This document shows, piece by piece, positions 1 through 4,794 of a stretch of 5,477 bases of DNA. Position 1 is the stretch's first letter. Every line of letters begins with the position of its first letter. Origin of the DNA: Elusimicrobiota bacterium (lineage in GTDB: Bacteria; Elusimicrobiota; Elusimicrobia; Elusimicrobiales; Elusimicrobiaceae); assembly GCA_023398295.1 (NCBI GenBank), contig JAEWSL010000030.1:1-5477 (forward strand). Direction: 5' to 3'. The position numbers and the translations under genes are program-made. The notes below the pieces were generated by a model, which saw only the letters and a program-made list of their open reading frames with translations, was not told where the DNA came from and did no database searches.

Positions 1-8
1 AATCGGCC

Positions 9-611
9 ATGGGCTTAGTTTTGTTTTCAATATTTCTTCCCTTTCTGCGGGGAGGAGGTTTTTTATTTCGTTTTCTGCTTACGATAGCTTTTGGTCTGGC
101 CTGCTCGGCAATATGGGTATATCAGGCAAGCGGGACCTATTATAATACGATAGATCAGGTTTACGCCGCCTCCCAAATCCGCGCGCAGGAGCGTCTGGAG
201 GAGGAACAAAAGAAAGCGCAAGAAGAAACCATAAGAAAAGAAGAGCTTAAAAATCCCGGTATGAAAAAGAAAACCAAAGCCGGCGACTACGCCCGCGAAC
301 AAGCCCTCAAACGCCGGGAACTTGCCATACAAGCCGAAATAGAGGCAAATAAACCGCCGATAAGTTCCCTGGAAGAGTATAGAGAAAATTTCATAAATAA
401 GGTATCCGTTTACGCCTTGGACTATGACCGTTCAGATATAGAGAATATGGTATGGGCCTACGCTTTTAAGGCGCCTTTTTTAGAATTCAAATATACGTAT
501 AAAGAGCAGGCCGTTATGAAATTCCTCATCTGGGCGCTTTCAATATACGGTCTGTTATTCTTTGCGGTGGCAATACTTGAGATGAGGGAAGAACGATGGA
601 ATTTGATATAG
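9..611 (+). CDS. Hypothetical two-helix membrane protein with charged coiled-coil-like centre
   Basis: I do not recognise the family. Read from the ATG at 9 the product is 200 residues. A hydrophobic N-terminus contains one good membrane helix at about residues 18-38, possibly preceded by a short hydrophobic stretch at 3-13. A highly charged region rich in Glu, Lys, Gln, Arg and Ala follows at about 55-114 and looks like a broken coiled coil (Gly/Pro interruption near 83-92). A second helix at about 171-190 and a short charged tail end the protein. Two helices would place the ~130-residue middle on one side of the membrane. No ribosome binding site is visible in the eight bases before the ATG, and the frame is open to the window edge, so the true start may lie upstream. 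The end overlaps the phosphatase gene by 16 bp, which implies co-transcription and probably coupled translation. A role with the phosphatase is inference from position only. Confidence 0.7.
   Translation: MGLVLFSIFLPFLRGGGFLFRFLLTIAFGLACSAIWVYQASGTYYNTIDQVYAASQIRAQERLEEEQKKAQEETIRKEELKNPGMKKKTKAGDYAREQALKRRELAIQAEIEANKPPISSLEEYRENFINKVSVYALDYDRSDIENMVWAYAFKAPFLEFKYTYKEQAVMKFLIWALSIYGLLFFAVAILEMREERWNLI
584..588 (+). promoter_or_regulatory. Ribosome binding site of the phosphatase gene, inside the upstream gene
   Basis: GAGGG lies 7 bases before the ATG at 596 and supports that codon as the phosphatase start. The site is within the last codons of the membrane-protein gene, so ribosomes finishing that gene pass directly over it, as expected for translational coupling. 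Confidence 0.7.
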
Positions 612-1414
612 AACTTGCTTCTTATACCGACATCGGCAAAATAAGGGAAAAAAATGAGGACAGCGTTTTAATCGCGCCGGAGCTTTGCCTCGGCGCGGTG
701 GCCGACGGCATGGGCGGTCATAACGCGGGGGAAGTGGCCAGCAATCTGGCGGTTTCCACCATCAGGCAGATGCTTTTGGATATTAACGCCAAAAAGATCA
801 GCGTTCCCGAAGAGTTTGAAAACGGCCTTCCCGCGATTTCAAGAAAATTGCTTTATGCTTCTTTTGTAGCCAACGCGCGCATACACAGGCTTGCCTCCGA
901 AAATTACAGAAGGCGCGGCATGGGTACGACTTTGAGCGCCGTTTATATAGAGGACGCAAATAACGCCTGCGCCGTACATATCGGCGACAGCAGGATTTAC
1001 ATTTTACGCGGCAGCGATTTGCAGCAGATTTCAAACGACCATTCCTTTGTAATGCAGCAGGTGGCCATGGGCTTAATCAGCAAAGAAGAAGCCGCCAAAA
1101 GCCGCATACAAAACGTGCTTACAAAAGCTTTGGGCCTGCGGCAGGAAATTAAGTGCGACGTTATACCGCTTTCGCCGCTTGAGGGCGATGTATATATGAT
1201 TTGCTCCGACGGTGTAAATAAAGGCATCACCGACAGTCAGATTTTTGATATTATGGCCGATCCGCATCTGAGCCCGGGGAAAATGTGCCAGCAGATAGTA
1301 AAAGTTTCCGCTCAAAATGACGGAAAAGATAATGTTTCCTGCGTTATTTTGAAAGTTCTTCCAAAAACAAAAAGAACGTTTTTTGAAACTATTATCCGCA
1401 AACTGAAACGTTAA
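596..1414 (+). CDS. PP2C-family (PPM) serine/threonine protein phosphatase
   Basis: The protein is a metal-dependent phosphatase that removes phosphate from Ser/Thr residues, usually opposing a Hanks-type kinase (Stp/PrpC-like). The motifs appear in family order: RxKNED at 17-22 with the metal-binding Asp22; VADGMGGHNAGE at 35-46, whose Asp37-Gly38 bind the metal pair; GMGTTL at 108-113; HIGDSRIY at 128-135; NDHS at 147-150; LTKALG at 175-180; CSDG at 203-206 with metal ligand Asp205; and GKDNVS at 243-248 with Asp245. All expected metal ligands are present, so it should be active. At 272 residues it is slightly longer than the usual ~240-250; the extra is a strongly basic tail (about 256-272, ending RKLKR) with hydrophobic residues between. 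This could touch the membrane or a partner. It has no membrane helix, so it is probably cytosolic. The start at 596 has a good ribosome binding site. No kinase gene is in the window. Confidence 0.95.
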   Translation: MEFDIELASYTDIGKIREKNEDSVLIAPELCLGAVADGMGGHNAGEVASNLAVSTIRQMLLDINAKKISVPEEFENGLPAISRKLLYASFVANARIHRLASENYRRRGMGTTLSAVYIEDANNACAVHIGDSRIYILRGSDLQQISNDHSFVMQQVAMGLISKEEAAKSRIQNVLTKALGLRQEIKCDVIPLSPLEGDVYMICSDGVNKGITDSQIFDIMADPHLSPGKMCQQIVKVSAQNDGKDNVSCVILKVLPKTKRTFFETIIRKLKR

Positions 1415-1443
1415 AAAATTGCGGTAAATACGTCTGAAAATAA

Positions 1444-1470
1444 TTAGCAGTCCCGCAAACAGATTGACAA
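1444..1470 (+). promoter_or_regulatory. Degenerate CIRCE element (probable HrcA operator)
   Basis: TTAGCAGTC, nine bases, then GATTGACAA. Against the CIRCE consensus TTAGCACTC-N9-GAGTGCTAA the left arm matches 8 of 9, the right arm 6 of 9, and the spacer is exactly nine. CIRCE is bound by the heat-shock repressor HrcA and typically sits before groESL or dnaK operons, which is the position here. The right arm contains the perfect TTGACA -35 box, so a bound repressor would block RNA polymerase. The two arms pair with each other at only 6 of 9 positions, so the site may be weak or bind a variant HrcA. No hrcA gene is in the window. Confidence 0.6.
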
Positions 1471-1492
1471 GAATAAAAAATAATGCTAAATT
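1464..1492 (+). promoter_or_regulatory. Sigma-70-type promoter of groES-groEL
   Basis: A perfect -35 box TTGACA (1464-1469) is followed after 17 bases by TAAATT (1487-1492), a 4/6 match to TATAAT that keeps the important first T, second A and last T. TG at 1484-1485, one base before the hexamer, gives an extended -10 that would compensate. Transcription would start near 1499, leaving a leader of about 80 bases before groES. This looks like a vegetative promoter controlled by repression; I see no clear sigma-32-type heat-shock promoter here. Confidence 0.7.
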
Positions 1493-1500
1493 AGCAATAT
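1480..1500. repeat. 21-bp near-perfect palindrome over the groESL -10 region
   Basis: The core TGCTAAATTAGCA (1484-1496) is a perfect palindrome around A1490. Extending to 1480-1500 adds three more matching pairs with one mismatch (1483/1497). It covers the whole -10 box. Its half-sites TGCTAA/TTAGCA are the same hexamers that form the outer ends of CIRCE arms, but placed inside-out and nearly touching. It could be a second operator, or a by-product of AT-rich promoter sequence. Confidence 0.55.
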
Positions 1501-1530
1501 ACGCAGGTATTTGCCAGTTTTGATTTTTTC

Positions 1531-1545
1531 TCAGGCAAAGCCTGA
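1531..1545 (+). other. Stem-loop in the groESL mRNA leader
   Basis: TCAGGC (1531-1536) and GCCTGA (1540-1545) form a perfect 6-bp stem with an AAA loop. A T-run before it (1524-1529) and A-rich sequence after it could lengthen the helix with A-U pairs. No T-run follows on either strand, so it is not an intrinsic terminator. It lies about 20 bases before the groES ribosome binding site and might affect mRNA stability or translation; that is inference. Confidence 0.5.
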
Positions 1546-1564
1546 AAACAAAAAAAGTGTTATC

Positions 1565-1570
1565 AGGAGG
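1565..1570 (+). promoter_or_regulatory. groES ribosome binding site (decides the start)
   Basis: AGGAGG sits 7 bases before the ATG at 1578. An in-frame GTG at 1557 would place this site inside the coding region and add a non-family N-terminus, so the ATG at 1578 is the start. Confidence 0.9.
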
Positions 1571-1577
1571 ATATAAA

Positions 1578-1874
1578 ATGAGCACCGTTAAGATTAAACC
1601 TTTGGGCGACAGGGTGATAGTAAGCCCCATTGAGCCCAAGGAAGAAATAAGAGGGGGCATCATCATACCGGACAGCGCCAAAGAAAAGCCCATGCAGGGA
1701 AAAGTTATAGCCGTGGGAGAAGGCGCCGTAAATAAAGACGGCAAACGCAATCCTATGGATGTAAAAGCGGGCGATATTGTTTTGTACGGCAAATACTCCG
1801 GTACGGAAGTAAAACTTAACGACGAAAAATATCTTATTATGCATCAGGAAGATATTTTCGGCATTATCGGGTAA
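1578..1874 (+). CDS. groES: GroES co-chaperonin (Cpn10)
   Basis: This is the 10-kDa co-chaperonin, whose heptameric ring caps the GroEL cylinder and closes the folding chamber in the cytosol. The 98-residue length is typical. The N-terminus MSTVKIKPLGDRV is the family strand with conserved PLGDRV (8-13). The mobile loop that docks on GroEL apical domains carries GGIIIP at 26-31, an Ile-rich hydrophobic triplet as expected. GKVIAVGEG (41-49), the VKAGDIVLYGKYSGTEV region (about 62-76) and the C-terminal QEDIFGII complete the fold. groEL follows after 29 bp in the usual groES-groEL order. The gene is served by the repressed promoter and leader at 1444-1577. Nothing is missing or unusual. Confidence 0.98.
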   Translation: MSTVKIKPLGDRVIVSPIEPKEEIRGGIIIPDSAKEKPMQGKVIAVGEGAVNKDGKRNPMDVKAGDIVLYGKYSGTEVKLNDEKYLIMHQEDIFGIIG

Positions 1875-1903
1875 ATAATTTTTCAACGAGGAGAGAGTTT
1901 ATT

Positions 1904-3520
1904 ATGGCAAAGCAAATAGTATATTCTGAAGAAGCCAGAAGCAAAATGAAGCTCGGCATAGAAAAAGTGGCCGATGCCGTTAAAGTAACTTTAGGCCCCA
2001 AAGGCAGGAGTGTTGTTTTAGAAAAGAAGTTCGGCTCCCCTTTGATTATTGACGACGGCGTTACGATAGCCAAAGATATTGAGCTTGAAGACAAGTTTGA
2101 AAATATGGGCGCGCAGCTTATCCGCGAAGTCGCCTCAAAAACCAACGATATTGCAGGCGACGGCACCACCACGGCCACCGTTCTTGCCGACGCTTTGGTA
2201 AAGGAAGGCATCAAAAACATCACGGCGGGCGCAAACCCGTCCTCGGTTAAAAAGGGCATAGAAAAGGCTGTTAAAACCGTTAAAGCGGAATTAAAGAAGA
2301 TGCAAAAGCCCGTCAACACCAAGCAAGAAAAAGCGCAGATTGCCACCATATCCGCCAACGATAAAGTTATCGGCGATTTAATTGCCGAAGCTATGGAAAA
2401 AGTGGGCATTGAAGGCGTAATTACCGTTGAAGAAGGCAAAACCGCCGATACTACTTTAGAGGTTGTTGAAGGCATGCAGTTTGACAGGGGCTATATATCC
2501 CCGTATTTTATTACCGACAGCGAGCGCATGGAGTGTTCGCTTGAAAACTGCGCCGTCATTATTACGGACAAAAAAATATCTTCCATGAACGAACTTCTGC
2601 CTTTGCTAGAGAAAATTGTGCAAAGCGGCAGGAACTTTCTTATTATCGCGGAAGACGTTGAAGGCGAAGCCCTTGCAACCTTAGTCGTAAACCGCCTTAG
2701 AGGCACGCTTAAAGGCTGCGCGGTCAAAGCCCCCGGCTTTGGCGACAGGCGCAAAGAAATGTTACAGGATATTGCCACCCTTACCGGCGGTGAAGTTATC
2801 AGCGAAGAGCGCGGTCTTAAACTTGAAAACGCCACCCCCGAAATGCTCGGCGAAGCCAAACGCGTTATTATTGACAAAGAAAATACTACCATCGTAAACG
2901 GCGGCGGCAGCAAAGAAGCTGTTGCGCAAAGAACCTCTCAAATAAAGAAACAGATTGAACTTTCCACGTCCGATTACGACAAAGAAAAACTGCAGGAACG
3001 CCTTGCCAAATTAAGCGGCGGCGTTGCGGTAATCAATGTTGGCGCGGCAACGGAAACGGAACTTAAGGCCAAAAAAGCCAAAGTGGAAGACGCCAAAAAC
3101 GCCACCAAAGCGGGCGTTGAAGAAGGCCTTGTTCCAGGCGGCGGCGTGGCTTTAGTCCGCTGTGAAAAGGCGCTTGAAGCGCTTAAAGAAAAAGACGACG
3201 ATGTCCAAACGGGCATAAATATCGTAAAGAAAGCTCTTACCGCTCCGTTAAGACAGATTGCCGAAAACTCCGGGCTGGACGGCTCCGTCGTGGTTGAAAA
3301 AGTGCGCAATCTTAAAGGCAACGAAGGTTTTAACGCCGAAACGGATACTTACGAAGACCTCCTCAAAGCCGGCGTAATTGATCCTGCCAAGGTGGTAAGA
3401 AGCGCGCTTGAAAACGCGGCTTCAATTGCCGCCACGGTGCTTTTGACCGAAGCCCTTGTGGCCGATAAGCCAGAAAAGAAAGATGCGGCCCCCGCCATGC
3501 CTCCTATGGGTATGATGTAA
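1904..3520 (+). CDS. groEL: GroEL chaperonin (Cpn60, Hsp60)
   Basis: This 60-kDa chaperonin forms a double ring of 14 subunits and folds cytosolic proteins by ATP-driven cycles with GroES. The 538-residue length is slightly short of the usual ~540-550. In the equatorial domain, VTLGPKGR (28-35) and GDGTTT (85-90) bind nucleotide; Asp86 corresponds to E. coli Asp87 and Asp51 to Asp52. Asp396 (in VEDAKNAT) corresponds to the ATP-hydrolysis Asp398, and EEGLVPGGG (406-414) is the family signature near it. The apical domain, with SPYFITD, is intact. The C-terminal tail is short and ends PPMGMM, lacking the repeated GGM units seen in many GroELs. GAGGAG at 1888-1893 is the ribosome binding site. 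Co-transcribed with groES; a strong terminator follows. Confidence 0.99.
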   Translation: MAKQIVYSEEARSKMKLGIEKVADAVKVTLGPKGRSVVLEKKFGSPLIIDDGVTIAKDIELEDKFENMGAQLIREVASKTNDIAGDGTTTATVLADALVKEGIKNITAGANPSSVKKGIEKAVKTVKAELKKMQKPVNTKQEKAQIATISANDKVIGDLIAEAMEKVGIEGVITVEEGKTADTTLEVVEGMQFDRGYISPYFITDSERMECSLENCAVIITDKKISSMNELLPLLEKIVQSGRNFLIIAEDVEGEALATLVVNRLRGTLKGCAVKAPGFGDRRKEMLQDIATLTGGEVISEERGLKLENATPEMLGEAKRVIIDKENTTIVNGGGSKEAVAQRTSQIKKQIELSTSDYDKEKLQERLAKLSGGVAVINVGAATETELKAKKAKVEDAKNATKAGVEEGLVPGGGVALVRCEKALEALKEKDDDVQTGINIVKKALTAPLRQIAENSGLDGSVVVEKVRNLKGNEGFNAETDTYEDLLKAGVIDPAKVVRSALENAASIAATVLLTEALVADKPEKKDAAPAMPPMGMM

Positions 3521-3554
3521 GCCGTAATATAGCGCAATATAAATTGAAAGCTGT

Positions 3555-3589
3555 AAAAGGGACGGCGCAAAAAAGCGCCGTCCCTTTTT
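3555..3589 (+). terminator. Intrinsic terminator of groES-groEL
   Basis: GGGACGGCGC (3559-3568) and GCGCCGTCCC (3575-3584) form a perfect 10-bp GC-rich stem with an A6 loop, followed by five T. Flanking AAAA (3555-3558) can pair with that T-run. It lies 34 bp after the groEL stop and separates the chaperonin operon from gap. Confidence 0.95.
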
Positions 3590-3604
3590 CTATAAAGCGC
3601 GGCA

Positions 3605-3637
3605 ACGGCGGCGGGTGCGGCAATATAAAACCGCCGT
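3605..3637. repeat. GC-rich inverted repeat of unknown role
   Basis: ACGGCGG (3605-3611) and CCGCCGT (3631-3637) are exact complements separated by 19 bases. A run of A, not T, follows on the + strand, so it does not read as a terminator there; on the - strand no T-run follows the stem either. It sits between the groEL terminator and the gap promoter-like region. Confidence 0.45.
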
Positions 3638-3660
3638 AAAAAAATATGGCGCGCATAGGC

Positions 3661-3692
3661 ATAAAAATTGTAAAATATATATGAACTTAAAT
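3661..3692 (+). promoter_or_regulatory. AT-rich promoter-like region before gap
   Basis: Because a strong terminator precedes it, gap needs its own promoter. The best -10 candidates are TAAAAT (3671-3676, 5/6 match to TATAAT) and the adjacent overlapping TATATA (3676-3681). No matching -35 box is found at 16-18 bases upstream, where the sequence is GC-rich. The location is plausible, the exact boxes are not established. Confidence 0.3.
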
Positions 3693-3693
3693 C

Positions 3694-3718
3694 AGAGCGC
3701 GAAGGTTTTAGCTCTTCG
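3694..3718 (+). other. Two mutually exclusive small hairpins in the gap leader
   Basis: AGAGC (3694-3698) can pair with GCTCT (3711-3715), while CGAAG (3700-3704) can pair with CTTCG (3714-3718). The two pairings share bases 3714-3715, so they compete. The second one takes in the first G of the gap ribosome binding site GGAGG (3718-3722), which ends only 4 bases before the ATG. Both stems are just 5 bp, so a regulatory switch is speculative. Confidence 0.25.
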
Positions 3719-3726
3719 GAGGAAAT

Positions 3727-4740
3727 ATGTCAATTAAAGTAGGTATTAACGGCTTTGGCCGTATCGGACGTTTTGTTTTCAGGGCTGCGCAGGAGCGCAA
3801 CGATATTGAAGTTGTGGCTATCAACGATCTCTGCCCTGTTGACTATTTGGCTTATATGCTTAAGTACGACACTATGCACGGCCAATTTCAAGGCACGATT
3901 GACGTGGATATGGAAAAAAGCCTTTTAATCGTCAACGGCAAAAAAATCAGAATAACTGCCGTAAAAGATCCCGCGGAACTTGCGTGGGGCGAAGTCGGCG
4001 CCGATTACGTGGTTGAGTCAACGGGCCTCTTCCTTACTAAAGAAAAAGCCGCCGCGCACATTAAAGCGGGCGCAAAGTACGTCGTAATGTCGGCCCCTTC
4101 AAAGGACGACACGCCTATGTTTGTCTGCGGCGTTAACGAAAAATCTTACGTAAAAGGCACACAATTTGTTTCCAACGCTTCATGTACAACCAACTGCCTT
4201 GCGCCTCTGGCAAAAGTTTTACACGACAATTGGGGTATTACCGACGGGCTTATGACCACGGTCCACTCCACTACCGCGACGCAGAAAACTGTTGACGGTC
4301 CTTCTTTGAAAGACTGGAGAGGCGGCCGCGCGGCCAGCGGCAATATTATTCCTTCTTCTACCGGAGCGGCAAAAGCGGTGGGCAAAGTTATCCCTTCGTT
4401 AAACGGCAAATTGACGGGTATGTCAATGCGCGTTCCTACATTGGACGTTTCGGTTGTTGACCTAACGGTTAACCTTGCAAAACCGGCTAAGTACGAAGAA
4501 ATCTGCAAAGCCATGAAAGAAGCCTCCGAAGGCGAACTTAAAGGCGTTATGGGATACACAGAAGACGCCGTAGTTTCCTCTGACTTTTTGGGCTGCGCGC
4601 TTACTTCAATCTTTGACGCAAAAGCGGGCATCGCTTTGACGGATACCTTCGTAAAAGTCATCTCCTGGTACGACAACGAAATAGGTTATTCCTACAAAGT
4701 TCTTGATTTAATTGCCCACATGGCAAAAATCAACGGTTAG
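3727..4740 (+). CDS. gap: Glyceraldehyde-3-phosphate dehydrogenase, type I (GAPDH)
   Basis: The enzyme oxidises glyceraldehyde 3-phosphate with NAD+ and phosphate to 1,3-bisphosphoglycerate in glycolysis; it acts as a cytosolic tetramer. The 337-residue length is typical. The Rossmann fold starts with NGFGRIGR (8-15). Asp34 in AINDL is the residue that favours NAD over NADP in this family. The catalytic motif SNASCTTN contains Cys153, and the partner His180 follows in TVHSTTATQ. DGPSLKDWRGGR (190-201) contributes to phosphate and cofactor contacts, and WYDNEIGYS (314-322) is the conserved C-terminal motif. All catalytic residues are present. GGAGG at 3718-3722 supports the start, though its 4-base spacing is short. 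pgk, which encodes the next enzyme of glycolysis, follows on the same strand beyond a terminator hairpin. Confidence 0.99.
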   Translation: MSIKVGINGFGRIGRFVFRAAQERNDIEVVAINDLCPVDYLAYMLKYDTMHGQFQGTIDVDMEKSLLIVNGKKIRITAVKDPAELAWGEVGADYVVESTGLFLTKEKAAAHIKAGAKYVVMSAPSKDDTPMFVCGVNEKSYVKGTQFVSNASCTTNCLAPLAKVLHDNWGITDGLMTTVHSTTATQKTVDGPSLKDWRGGRAASGNIIPSSTGAAKAVGKVIPSLNGKLTGMSMRVPTLDVSVVDLTVNLAKPAKYEEICKAMKEASEGELKGVMGYTEDAVVSSDFLGCALTSIFDAKAGIALTDTFVKVISWYDNEIGYSYKVLDLIAHMAKING

Positions 4741-4748
4741 TTTTCAAA

Positions 4749-4780
4749 ACGGCGCCTCTTCGGGGGCGCCGTATTTTTTT
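4749..4780 (+). terminator. Intrinsic terminator between gap and pgk
   Basis: ACGGCGCC (4749-4756) pairs perfectly with GGCGCCGT (4765-4772). Inside, a U-G pair and a C-G pair close a UUCG tetraloop (4759-4762), an exceptionally stable arrangement. Seven T follow at 4774-4780. The hairpin starts 8 bp after the gap stop and its T-run ends 14 bp before the pgk ATG, so it probably sets how much pgk is read from the gap transcript. Confidence 0.9.
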
Positions 4781-4794
4781 CGGGGGAAAATAAA

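Noticed and set aside
1419..1458. TTGCGG / CCGCAA inverted repeat as a terminator of the phosphatase gene
   Set aside because: The loop is 28 bases and no T-run follows, so it is not a credible intrinsic terminator. Some read-through into groESL is possible.
1494..1514. Dyad GCAA-T-ATAC / GTAT-TTGC just after the groESL palindrome
   Set aside because: It needs a bulged T and spans the likely transcription start, so only part would be in the RNA. Too weak to list as a feature.
1557..1577. GTG at 1557 as an earlier in-frame groES start
   Set aside because: It precedes the AGGAGG ribosome site, has no such site of its own, and adds residues not seen in the GroES family. ATG at 1578 fits better.
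1073..1792. Long minus-strand open frame across the phosphatase end, intergenic region and groES
   Set aside because: It is antisense to two well-supported genes and to the promoter region, and the translation has no recognisable domain.
1864..2475. Minus-strand open frame of 203 codons opposite groEL
   Set aside because: Ser/Thr/Leu-rich product typical of an antisense shadow of a GC-biased gene; groEL is unambiguous.
3624..3629. TATAAA as the gap -10 box
   Set aside because: It lies within the loop of the GC-rich inverted repeat, and the sequence 17 bases upstream does not resemble a -35 box.
3681..3737. 18-codon reading frame starting ATGAACTTAAA before gap, resembling the first four codons of pgk
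   Set aside because: No ribosome binding site precedes it and it overlaps the gap start. The 11-base identity with the pgk start is most likely chance in AT-rich sequence.
4146..4676. Minus-strand open frame of 176 codons opposite gap
   Set aside because: Antisense to the catalytic part of GAPDH, with no ribosome binding site or family motif.
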